Shown here in pieces: positions 1 to 5,810 of a stretch of DNA of 11,434 nucleotides. Position 1 is the first letter of the stretch; each line of letters begins with the position of its first letter. The notes under the pieces were generated by a model. That model had not been told where the DNA came from, searched no databases, and was given only the letters and a program-made list of their open reading frames with translations. The stretch covers positions 2,966,432 through 2,977,865 of the forward strand of contig CP070672.1 in the NCBI GenBank assembly GCA_020351895.1, in the 5' to 3' direction. The DNA is from Thermoplasmata archaeon (lineage in GTDB: Archaea; Thermoplasmatota; Thermoplasmata; GCA-020350865). The translations under genes and the position numbers were made by a program.

Positions 1-63
1 ACCAATGATTCCTCGTCTGAACAATTTATAAATAGTTTCCTTTTCGATTCTATTTAGGGACAT
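1..63 (-). CDS. Partial small protein, N-terminal 21 residues only
   Basis: The reverse strand opens with ATG at 63 and stays open to the window edge, giving 21 residues that begin MSLNRIEKE and end KLFRRGIIG. A TATA-like TATATATA on the reverse strand (99 to 92) lies 28 bases before the ATG, so the transcript would be nearly leaderless, and I see no convincing Shine-Dalgarno sequence. The charged, helix-forming start followed by RRGIIG resembles from memory the N-terminus of small archaeal winged-helix-like hypothetical proteins, but 21 residues are too few to assign a family. The gene is divergent from the winged-helix regulator at 262 and shares its promoter region. The main reasons to believe it are the promoter placement and the protein-like composition. 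Confidence 0.5.
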   Translation of the reverse strand, partial: MSLNRIEKETIYKLFRRGIIG

Positions 64-91
64 TTTTTCGGTAAGAATATATATTACATCG

Positions 92-99
92 TATATATA
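92..99 (-). promoter_or_regulatory. TATA box for the partial leftward gene
   Basis: TATATATA sits 28 bases before the ATG at 63 on the reverse strand, the usual spacing for an archaeal leaderless or near-leaderless transcript. The surrounding region is very AT-rich, so a chance match is possible. Confidence 0.45.
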
Positions 100-175
100 G
101 TTTGTTAAATATTTTTACAAATGTATAAATTAATTATAAACAATCGTAAATTATTTATACTATTAAATCAATTGA

Positions 176-229
176 TGTCTTAGGAATCTTAGAAATCTTA
201 TGATTCTTAAGAATCTTAGAAATATAAGG
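176..229 (+). repeat. Six-unit 9-bp tandem array (iteron-like operator candidate)
   Basis: Six consecutive 9-base units follow without gaps: TGTCTTAGG at 176, AATCTTAGA at 185, AATCTTATG at 194, ATTCTTAAG at 203, AATCTTAGA at 212 and AATATAAGG at 221. The consensus is AATCTTAGA, with units 2 and 5 identical and the last unit most diverged. The last unit is also the best TATA-like element for the gene at 262. A perfect 14-bp palindrome (202-215) is formed across units 3 to 5. The position, ending about 32 bases before the regulator's start, suggests an operator for autoregulation of the winged-helix protein. This role is inferred from placement only. Confidence 0.7.
221..229 (+). promoter_or_regulatory. 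TATA-like element of the winged-helix gene
   Basis: AATATAAGG, the last unit of the 9-bp array, is about 37 bases before the ATG at 262. Transcription would start near 247-250, just before or at the ribosome binding site AAAGGTGA (247-254). If real, a protein bound to the array would compete directly with TBP. Confidence 0.4.
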
Positions 230-261
230 AATTAAAGATAACGCAAAAAGGTGAATAAACT

Positions 262-654
262 ATGTTAACAGATATATTTGGAGAAAATCCTCAAGTAAAA
301 GTAATAGATTTTTTCTTAGATAATAGAGATTACGATCACTCTTTATCCGATATTGCTAGAGGTTCGAATATAACAAGACCAACATTGTATCCTATCTTAG
401 AAAACTTACTAGAACTAAAGATTATACAGGAAACTAGAAGAAGTGGAAATGCAAGAATGTTTAAACTTAACAAAAAAAGTACTATAATCCAATATTTGTC
501 AAAATTCGATTTCGAGCTCTCTAAAACATTGGTTAGAAAGGAACTAGAGCGACAAGATATCGAAATATTAAGCCCGATCGAAGAAGAAGTTATTGGCCTT
601 ATTTCATTAGGAAAATATGAGAGGGCAGAAAAGATGCTTAAGGAGGTGGTATAA
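262..654 (+). CDS. Winged helix-turn-helix transcriptional regulator
   Basis: This 130-residue protein is a probable DNA-binding regulator. Residues 10-70 have the winged-helix pattern: a leading helix (VKVIDFFLDN), a helix-turn-helix at about 27-50 containing SLSDIARGSNITRPTLYPIL, and a wing at about 54-70 ending in RMFKLN. The opening MLTDIFGENPQVKVIDF is typical of a common archaeal wHTH family of unknown targets. The tail (113-128, LISLGKYERAEKMLKE) is TPR-like and closely resembles a stretch of the next ORF. The start has AAAGGTGA seven bases upstream. No ligand-binding domain or metal-binding cysteine cluster is visible. The gene overlaps the companion ORF by four bases, and the 9-bp array in its promoter makes autoregulation plausible. 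The function beyond DNA binding is unknown. Confidence 0.85.
   Translation: MLTDIFGENPQVKVIDFFLDNRDYDHSLSDIARGSNITRPTLYPILENLLELKIIQETRRSGNARMFKLNKKSTIIQYLSKFDFELSKTLVRKELERQDIEILSPIEEEVIGLISLGKYERAEKMLKEVV
641..648 (+). promoter_or_regulatory. Strong Shine-Dalgarno inside the end of the regulator gene
   Basis: AGGAGGTG at 641-648 matches the archaeal anti-Shine-Dalgarno closely and lies in the last codons of the regulator. From AGGAGG there are four bases to the ATA at 651. A strong internal site at this place argues that a second protein starts here even though no ATG, GTG or TTG is available in the open frame. The ATG at 661 lies in another frame and yields only 22 residues. Confidence 0.6.
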
Positions 655-815
655 TCTCTGATGAAGTATGTTCTCTTGAATTTCGAAAAAAACTTCGTGA
701 AGCAGAAGCTAAAAGAATTTCAGATTTAATACAAAAAGGAAAGTACGACCAAGCAGAAAAAGAATTTAAGAAAATAAAGAATCTAGAAGATTCAATAGAT
801 AGCCAATGTAAGTAA
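651..815 (+). CDS. Small companion protein with apparent AUA start
   Basis: Frame 651-815 encodes 54 residues, very rich in Lys and Glu, beginning IISDEVCSLEFRKKLREA and ending DSQCK. It looks like genuine protein, and residues 26-41 (LIQKGKYDQAEKEFKK) match the regulator's tail (LISLGKYERAEKMLKE) at most key positions. The frame is blocked upstream by TAA at 639-641 and holds no ATG, GTG or TTG anywhere. The best start is ATA at 651, after the Shine-Dalgarno at 641, giving an ATAA overlap with the regulator's stop. A single G-to-A change from the usual ATGA overlap would explain this. Alternatives are a -1 ribosomal frameshift from the regulator (its last codons are in the +1 frame relative to this ORF), a sequencing error, or a decaying gene. 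It is probably helical and could be a partner of the regulator. Its function is unknown. Confidence 0.5.
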   Translation: MISDEVCSLEFRKKLREAEAKRISDLIQKGKYDQAEKEFKKIKNLEDSIDSQCK

Positions 816-839
816 TGTTTTATCTCAATCTATTTTTAT

Positions 840-922
840 CCGAGTACTCGGAAAAGCCATAAAAATCGGTTTCGTAACAGCGAACCTCAACCTCATTTTA
901 AGGCTTTTGGGCTATCGCCCAA
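840..922 (+). other. Non-coding stretch with nested inverted repeats
   Basis: Between the companion ORF and the nuclease-like gene (816-1019) there is no convincing coding frame. The stretch contains a perfect 12-bp palindrome CCGAGTACTCGG (840-851), a 7-bp stem formed by AAAAGCC (852-858) and GGCTTTT (902-908), and a tight hairpin TTGGGC-TATC-GCCCAA (907-922). AACCTCA occurs three times (883, 889, 921). This could be the 3' end of the upstream transcript, a small structured RNA or a protein-binding region; nothing here decides between these. Confidence 0.4.
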
Positions 923-937
923 CCTCACACTCTCAAC

Positions 938-945
938 TTTAATTA
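938..945 (+). promoter_or_regulatory. TATA-like element before the nuclease-like gene
   Basis: TTTAATTA is centred near 941-942, which predicts a transcription start near 966-969. That is exactly where the inverted repeat in the gene's leader begins, about 50 bases before the ATG at 1020. Confidence 0.35.
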
Positions 946-968
946 GCTCCATTTCTTCTCTATCCTTC

Positions 969-1007
969 GACTTTTTGTCTCTGCATAATCGATGACAAAA
1001 AGTCATC
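969..1007 (+). promoter_or_regulatory. Leader hairpins next to the ribosome binding site
   Basis: GACTTTTTGTC (969-979) and GACAAAAAGTC (994-1004) form a perfect 11-bp stem with a 14-base loop. A second, mutually exclusive hairpin pairs GATGAC (991-996) with GTCATC (1002-1007) across five A residues. The second arm of the small hairpin ends one base before the Shine-Dalgarno sequence at 1008. The two structures share the segment 994-1004, an arrangement seen in switchable leaders. They could also be a DNA-level operator for a dimeric regulator. Regulation is inferred. Confidence 0.5.
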
Positions 1008-1017
1008 AGGAGGTGAT
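1008..1017 (+). promoter_or_regulatory. Perfect Shine-Dalgarno of the nuclease-like gene
   Basis: AGGAGGTGAT (1008-1017) is fully complementary to the canonical archaeal 16S rRNA 3' end. It lies directly before the ATG at 1020 and directly after the leader hairpin, and it supports this start. Confidence 0.7.
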
Positions 1018-1019
1018 AG

Positions 1020-1421
1020 ATGTTGACAAGAAGAAAGATCATTGATTACAATCTACTGAGCACTAAGGGCGTTACTTTTAATCGCTTGGACATCAACAAA
1101 TTAATCAAATATCCATCTGAAGGTTGGGAACATTTCTCAGTGAAGTCTCAAATTTTCTATATACTTCGAACAATGAAACATGATGTCCTAACCGAGTTCG
1201 AGATTTCAGGTTTTGGTATTGGAGATATACTTGACCTATCTACAAGAATCACATGCCAGTATGAGATTGAAACCACAATACGATCAGCTAAACATCGAAA
1301 AAAGATCCAGCAATATGCAAGAAAGGGCTTGGATATTATCATTGTCTTTACACCGAAATTGCCCAAGGACGAATACGAGCGATACAAGTATCTTAAAGAT
1401 GTAATCATCGTTCCAGACTGA
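1020..1421 (+). CDS. Hypothetical protein, PD-(D/E)XK nuclease-like
   Basis: This 133-residue protein is not one I can name. It has a pattern suggestive of the PD-(D/E)XK nuclease fold: an N-terminal helical part, SVKSQIFYILRTMKHDV (about 40-56) as a core helix, then an acidic strand TEFEI (58-62), GIGDILDL (66-73) with Asp69, and QYEIETT (80-86) with Glu82 and Glu84, followed by the basic helix KHRKK (91-95) and a hydrophobic strand IIIVF (106-110). The order strand, Asp, E-x-E, helix, strand fits the fold, although the usual motif lysine after the second acidic residue is not obvious. Similar small proteins occur, as I recall, in archaeal proviruses and plasmids. The perfect Shine-Dalgarno and the T-run terminator support a real gene. 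It has AT-rich composition like its left neighbours. No methylase or integrase is nearby. The nuclease assignment is tentative. Confidence 0.7.
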   Translation: MLTRRKIIDYNLLSTKGVTFNRLDINKLIKYPSEGWEHFSVKSQIFYILRTMKHDVLTEFEISGFGIGDILDLSTRITCQYEIETTIRSAKHRKKIQQYARKGLDIIIVFTPKLPKDEYERYKYLKDVIIVPD

Positions 1422-1434
1422 CCATCATTTTCTC

Positions 1435-1441
1435 TTTTTTT
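1435..1441 (+). terminator. T-run terminator after the nuclease-like gene
   Basis: Seven T residues begin 14 bases after the stop codon, within a longer pyrimidine stretch. This is the usual form of archaeal intrinsic termination. Confidence 0.5.
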
Positions 1442-1500
1442 ATCACCCCAAAAACCACTTTTATTCTCCTTACCATTTTTCTTAACGGTTCGCCGCCCCC

Positions 1501-1677
1501 TATACCTAAAAAATGTACATTCAAACAAATTCCGTCACTCCCACCTATTCCTCGCTCCGAAGCAAGTTCTCGACTTCCCCCTCCGGCGCTTAGTTCGAAA
1601 TCGCTTGGAGAACTGCGGTTTTTGGAAGTATATAAGAAGCCTCCTTTTCCTCTCAGGTGTTAGGGAGTTTAGGTATA
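1501..1677. other. Convergent intergenic stretch with a 10-bp inverted repeat
   Basis: The stretch 1442-1682 between two convergent genes has no convincing coding frame. TATACCTAAA (1501-1510) and TTTAGGTATA (1668-1677) are a perfect inverted repeat enclosing 157 bases. Inside it, AGTTCTC (1566-1572) pairs with GAGAACT (1609-1615). The six A residues at 1508-1513 are a T-run on the reverse strand and might terminate the leftward transcript. There are no direct target duplications or transposase, so I do not call a mobile element. Chance remains a fair explanation. Confidence 0.3.
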
Positions 1678-1682
1678 AAATG

Positions 1683-3797
1683 TCAGAGCGGCACTTCCCA
1701 AGTCTTTTGTTCCTTCAAATATAGCCAGTATCCTCTACCCCTTTCAAAGGAATCAGACTCGCCGAGCTCTTCCCAATTTTGCGTCGAGGCATTATAGGCC
1801 CAGATCGCATCAACATCATCGCCGAGAGTGAGATTATTCAAGGCTGTACTTACACTATTATTGTTCAATGAAGGGTAACCCACAAGATTCCAGCCAGAAT
1901 ACAGGGTGACACTTTGGTTTTCAATGGGTTCTATACCAGAACATTGGAATAGAACCCCACCAGGCTCAGTAATATGTATCCAAAAGCCCATTGTATGGTC
2001 GATACTCTTCAAATCATTCAAATCCGATGGTTTTGAAGTATGGTAATGTTCCCAATGACTAGAGCTGTCATCCACCGCGTCATACCACTGCACGGCATCG
2101 TATGAATCATTTATAGAATCTAGGACACTGCTAAGGTCTGTATTAATATGAATAAACGGGATTGATATCAAGTTCCAACCTTCATAGAGTTGGATATCAT
2201 AACTTCCCAAGGTTGAATTAATCGTGAAATTCCAAGTCCAGTTTGGAGATGTTGTATTCCACATATCTGATGTATAAGTGTGCCAATACCATATGCCATT
2301 AGGGAGTGGAGGTGGTTTCCAGGATGTGGATGTTATCCAACCGCTATAGTATACTGTTCCGCTTTCTGCATCTGGTTGATCTGAAATGGTAAAGTTGTAG
2401 TAAACTGTATCGTTATCTAAATCGGTAACCGATGTGACCACCAGTGTTGGTGTGTTATTGGTTAGAGTGGCATCGTTCAGTGGGGAAATCGGCATTGACA
2501 TTGGAGGAAGGGAATTTGAACGGGATAGGTAGATATCCCAGTTACCGTTCCTATCATCTTGCCAAACTATATAAATATGACTTCCATTTACAGCAATTGC
2601 ATTAGAAGGGGTATATACTGCTGAGAAGCTGGGACAATCGTTTATTTTTTGCTTTGTGCTGAAATTATTCCCACCATCTGTAGAATTTGCAAAATATATA
2701 TCGCTAACATTTTCTTGGTTGGGAAAATCCTTATCTTCAATCCAAGTTACAAATATCTTACCCTCATTATTCACTGAAATTGAAGGGTGATATTGATCTT
2801 CATCAAAAGTATCGATGCTAATCTGTTTTCCTGTTGTAAAGTTATTACCTCCATTCGTAGATTTCGAAAAATAAATGTCCATATCGGAAAAGATATCAGG
2901 ATCCTTATCATGAGTGTCTCTCCAAACAACATAGATATTGTCGTTTGTATCTAATGAGATAGATGGCATCCTTTGACCTTCACTTGTTAGATCCTCACAT
3001 ACTTTTATGCTAGGGGTCCAGGTATTCCCGCCATCGTTTGATTTTGAAAATAATATTTTATATATGTCATCGATCTTATGCTCCCATACAACATAAATTG
3101 TACCATTGATACCTATTTCAATTTTAGGATAATAAACCGCGGTTCCTAAGATATCACTTACTCTTTTGCTTTCTCCAAAAGTATCGCCTCTATCTGTTGA
3201 ATTGGCGAAATAAATGCCACCTCTTTCATCTTCCCACACCACCCCAATAAAATCATTGGATGCAGCAATATTTGGCACGAACTGATAATTCGATCCGGTT
3301 TCATCGATTACTCTTTTATTAACACCGAACGAATTACCTCCGTCTGTTGAATTCGCAAAATAAATATCGATACTATAAGGTTCAGGAGAGTTTCGGTAGT
3401 CCTGCCACACAACATATATGTTGCCATTACTTTTATCGACCGCGATTGAAGGGCAAGCAGCCGCTCCTATAGGTGCATTATCTACGCGATTGTCGGCACC
3501 AAATGAGACCCCCTTATCTGTTGACTTTCCGAAATATATGTTGGTGTTATGAATTCCACTAAGTCTATTATCCATCCACACCACATAAATATTATCACCA
3601 AAAATCGCAATGTCGGGCCGAGTTTGATTTGTAATATCGAAACCGGTGTCGTCTACTCGAACATTGCTGCCAAAATTCTCCCCGAGGACAATTGGAGATG
3701 TGGGAATGAGTGATAACTCTAAAATAAGTATTATTGCGGCCGTTATAGCGACAGGTATCTTATTACCCTTTGATCTCATTTTCTTCTTATCGAGCAT
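1683..3797 (-). CDS. Secreted Asp-box beta-propeller protein with GWNL repeats
   Basis: This is a large exported protein of 704 residues from the ATG at 3797. An in-frame TTG at 3809 lies inside the TATA region and is unlikely to be used; ATG at 3779 is another possibility. A basic N-terminus precedes a hydrophobic segment (about 14-32), a signal peptide or anchor. Residues about 40-425 hold seven strands of the type IYVVWxD and six clear Asp boxes (such as STDGGNSFG, SNDGGNTW, STDGGNNF), the pattern of sialidase-like beta-propellers. Sialidase catalytic residues cannot be recognised, so enzymatic activity is not claimed. About 435-530 looks like an Ig/FN3-type domain. About 535-704 is a duplicated module with GWNLISIP and GWNLVGYP, each followed by a W-rich part ending GFWIHI or GYWLYL. 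No C-terminal anchor or sorting signal is visible. Many N-x-S/T sites suggest a glycosylated surface protein. It probably binds a ligand or mediates adhesion. Confidence 0.85.
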   Translation of the reverse strand: MLDKKKMRSKGNKIPVAITAAIILILELSLIPTSPIVLGENFGSNVRVDDTGFDITNQTRPDIAIFGDNIYVVWMDNRLSGIHNTNIYFGKSTDKGVSFGADNRVDNAPIGAAACPSIAVDKSNGNIYVVWQDYRNSPEPYSIDIYFANSTDGGNSFGVNKRVIDETGSNYQFVPNIAASNDFIGVVWEDERGGIYFANSTDRGDTFGESKRVSDILGTAVYYPKIEIGINGTIYVVWEHKIDDIYKILFSKSNDGGNTWTPSIKVCEDLTSEGQRMPSISLDTNDNIYVVWRDTHDKDPDIFSDMDIYFSKSTNGGNNFTTGKQISIDTFDEDQYHPSISVNNEGKIFVTWIEDKDFPNQENVSDIYFANSTDGGNNFSTKQKINDCPSFSAVYTPSNAIAVNGSHIYIVWQDDRNGNWDIYLSRSNSLPPMSMPISPLNDATLTNNTPTLVVTSVTDLDNDTVYYNFTISDQPDAESGTVYYSGWITSTSWKPPPLPNGIWYWHTYTSDMWNTTSPNWTWNFTINSTLGSYDIQLYEGWNLISIPFIHINTDLSSVLDSINDSYDAVQWYDAVDDSSSHWEHYHTSKPSDLNDLKSIDHTMGFWIHITEPGGVLFQCSGIEPIENQSVTLYSGWNLVGYPSLNNNSVSTALNNLTLGDDVDAIWAYNASTQNWEELGESDSFERGRGYWLYLKEQKTWEVPL

Positions 3798-3809
3798 AGT
3801 GTTCGCCAA

Positions 3810-3825
3810 TATATATAAATATATG
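3810..3825 (-). promoter_or_regulatory. TATA region of the propeller gene
   Basis: The reverse strand reads ATATATTTATATATAT here. A TATA centred near 3822 places transcription start near 3797, that is at the ATG, so a leaderless mRNA is likely. This is the reason for rejecting the TTG at 3809 as start. Confidence 0.5.
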
Positions 3826-3919
3826 ATGTACTCCCCTTAAAGCTTTTGTTAGTCCTAAACTGACTTAGCAACTAGTTTCAACCGTCGACACACTGTTTAA
3901 TGCATCAATATACGAATAG

Positions 3920-5749
3920 TTAGAATGGAGTTACCGACCACGGGATATAACTCACCCATAATGAAACTTGGTCACCATCACCTAATCCTTCTCCAGATGG
4001 ACCACTAGGATGGTTCCACCAATTGTTCTTGGCATCTATCTCTATTGAAGAGTCGGTATTAATAACACCATACCCATCCCCACTTGCCCCGCCTCCGTTA
4101 TTGCAAATATTATTGTAGTTGATCACAGGGTCGCTTCCATCTTCGCTCCATACTCCATTCCTTGAATTGTTCTCAATATCGTTGTATTTGATGGTTGCGT
4201 GGCTGCCTACCGTAAAATTGATGCCAGCATGATTGTTCCATCCAATTGTGTTATTGTTGATATCATTCAGGGTGCTCCCGTGGAGATGAATACCATCGTA
4301 TATATTCGATGATATGTTGTTGCTTGTGACGCAATTGTTATAATTGCCAGTGAGATAGATGCCATGTTGGTTGTTCAAGGCAGTGTTGTTGGCAACGGTG
4401 TTGTTGTTAGACTCCACACAGACATGAATGCCGTTGAGGCCGTTCGAGAAGGCGGTATTGTTGACGATGGTGTTGTTGGCTGAGCGACAGAGCCACATGC
4501 CATGTTCGCTGTTCCCCGAGAAGTTGTTGTTGGTGATAGTGTTGCAGGTGGAGTAAGCCATATAGGTACCGATAGTATTCGAGGGAGTTGTGTTGTTGAT
4601 GATTGTGTTATTGCTAGATTCATATAGACTTATCCCATGCCAATTGTTCGAGGATGCGGTGTTGTTAGCTATCGTGTTATTTGAGGAAAAGCCTAGTTGT
4701 ATACCAACATCACCATCAGACACATTCTGATTCTCAACGGTCACACCGGTACAGTTGGCAAGTATCACCTCTCCAGCTCCCGAAGGCACTACTCCTCCTG
4801 TTTGGTTCTTCCAATAGCGAACAGGATTGCCATTCACAGTATTTGTTGTGTCAATGATATGGGTATTCCAATATTCAAGGTTACCACCAGTGATGAATAT
4901 CCCATCGGCAACCATCGTGTTGTTGGTGAGGGTGTTGCACTTAGAATGTTGGATATAGATGCCCCACTCGTTATTCGAGACTGTGTTGTTGGCTACTATA
5001 TTGCCGTCGGAAAGAAAGATGTTGATGGCAAACCAGTCAGTCGTCGAGAAGACGGTGTTGTTGGTAATGGTGTTGCTGCAAGACTTTTCAAGAATGATAC
5101 CCCCAACGCCATTTGAGCTCACATTATTATTTTCGAAAAGACAGTTATTAACCGAATTCATATACACACCAGCACGGCTGTTATCAGAGATGTTGCAATT
5201 CTTAATAGTGGGGTGAACGTTATAGATGTATATCCCGCACCCCTCCGATGATCTAATCGAGCTGTTGGTGATTGTTACGCTCGAATTGTATATTTGAATC
5301 CCATCATAATCACCAGGGAGATTATCCATATTTTCAACAATCGAGTTATTAATTATAGCCGTGCCGTCTATTATGAATTTGTAAGGGTCGGGGTTTGAGG
5401 GGTCAGTGGTTATTATGGAGTTGTCCAAAACATAGAATTCACCTACAGCCCCACTTTTGACCCATATCAAATTACCATCTGGATCCTTTGGAGGTTTGTA
5501 TCTCATATATAGTGTGCAATTGACCAGAGTTAGTGAACCCTCGATTGTTAGAGTTCCGTTCACATAGATTGTATTGTCCTCATGATAAACGAAAACAGGG
5601 GGTGGAATATACCAATTATCGTAGTATATGATGTCTGCTTTTACTGTTGGTGCAGATAATGGTACCAGAACGGTAAATGCACCCAAAACCAAGATGATGT
5701 TCACAAGGCTGGAGACACACTTCCTTCTATATTCTACATTAGTTTTCAT
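3920..5749 (-). CDS. Secreted NosD-type right-handed beta-helix protein
   Basis: This exported protein has 609 residues from the ATG at 5749. That start has GGAAGG nine bases upstream and gives a clean signal peptide: MKTNVEYRRK, a hydrophobic core at about 15-31, and likely cleavage after APTVKA (38). An in-frame TTG at 5788 would add 13 residues and falls close to the expected transcription start. Nearly all the mature protein is made of PbH1-type rungs of 22-24 residues with Asn-rich turns (NNTxxNNT) and aromatic/Gly strands (HGIYL, NGIHV). At about 303-350 a NosD-typical segment (NTVNGNPVRYW, then EVILANCTGVTVENQN) interrupts the rungs. The end (about 575-609) has NNWWNHPSGPSGEG and a closing SYIPW, the usual C-terminal cap of archaeal surface beta-helix proteins. 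No anchor is visible. Such domains commonly bind or process carbohydrate, and the substrate is unknown. The family name does not imply a nitrous oxide reductase function here. Confidence 0.85.
   Translation of the reverse strand: MKTNVEYRRKCVSSLVNIILVLGAFTVLVPLSAPTVKADIIYYDNWYIPPPVFVYHEDNTIYVNGTLTIEGSLTLVNCTLYMRYKPPKDPDGNLIWVKSGAVGEFYVLDNSIITTDPSNPDPYKFIIDGTAIINNSIVENMDNLPGDYDGIQIYNSSVTITNSSIRSSEGCGIYIYNVHPTIKNCNISDNSRAGVYMNSVNNCLFENNNVSSNGVGGIILEKSCSNTITNNTVFSTTDWFAINIFLSDGNIVANNTVSNNEWGIYIQHSKCNTLTNNTMVADGIFITGGNLEYWNTHIIDTTNTVNGNPVRYWKNQTGGVVPSGAGEVILANCTGVTVENQNVSDGDVGIQLGFSSNNTIANNTASSNNWHGISLYESSNNTIINNTTPSNTIGTYMAYSTCNTITNNNFSGNSEHGMWLCRSANNTIVNNTAFSNGLNGIHVCVESNNNTVANNTALNNQHGIYLTGNYNNCVTSNNISSNIYDGIHLHGSTLNDINNNTIGWNNHAGINFTVGSHATIKYNDIENNSRNGVWSEDGSDPVINYNNICNNGGGASGDGYGVINTDSSIEIDAKNNWWNHPSGPSGEGLGDGDQVSLWVSYIPWSVTPF
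4343..4687 (-). repeat. Five tandem ~69-bp repeats coding beta-helix rungs
   Basis: Five consecutive units encode 23, 23, 23, 24 and 22 residues. Each contains a variant of NNTIxNNT followed by a Gly-aromatic strand. On the plus strand they appear as recurring GTTGTTG-rich motifs. The repetition reflects the protein fold, but the similarity at DNA level allows recombination and copy-number change. Confidence 0.7.
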
Positions 5750-5800
5750 AATCGAATACCTTCCACAATATTTTTGAGAGACCCGCAATGTCGCTAAGGA

Positions 5801-5810
5801 ATATATTATA
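5801..5810 (-). promoter_or_regulatory. TATA box of the beta-helix gene
   Basis: TATAATATAT on the reverse strand is preceded by a purine-rich AAAG that could be the BRE. The predicted start near 5780 leaves a leader of about 30 bases containing GGAAGG before the ATG at 5749. The remaining intergenic bases up to 5977 are AT-rich, with a T-run on the plus strand (5851-5857) but no gene. Confidence 0.5.

Noticed and set aside
176..229. CRISPR array
   Set aside because: The units are only nine bases long and contiguous, with no spacers.
661..729. 22-codon ATG frame after the regulator
   Set aside because: It is short, lies out of frame with the protein-like companion ORF and lacks conserved character; its ATG probably only overlaps the companion gene.
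1157..1528. 123-codon reverse-strand open frame
   Set aside because: It is antisense to the nuclease-like gene, has a composition unlike a folded protein, and lacks a promoter or ribosome binding site.
1585..1615. tRNA-like TTCGAAATC near the convergent intergenic region
   Set aside because: The flanking bases do not form a T-stem, and no acceptor or anticodon arms can be drawn.
3798..3809. TTG start adding four residues to the propeller protein
   Set aside because: It lies only about 12-15 bases after the TATA centre, so it would precede the transcription start.
4375..4623. 82-codon Thr/Ser/Pro-rich reverse-strand frame
   Set aside because: It is an alternative frame of the beta-helix coding repeats; its repetitive composition comes from the repeats themselves.
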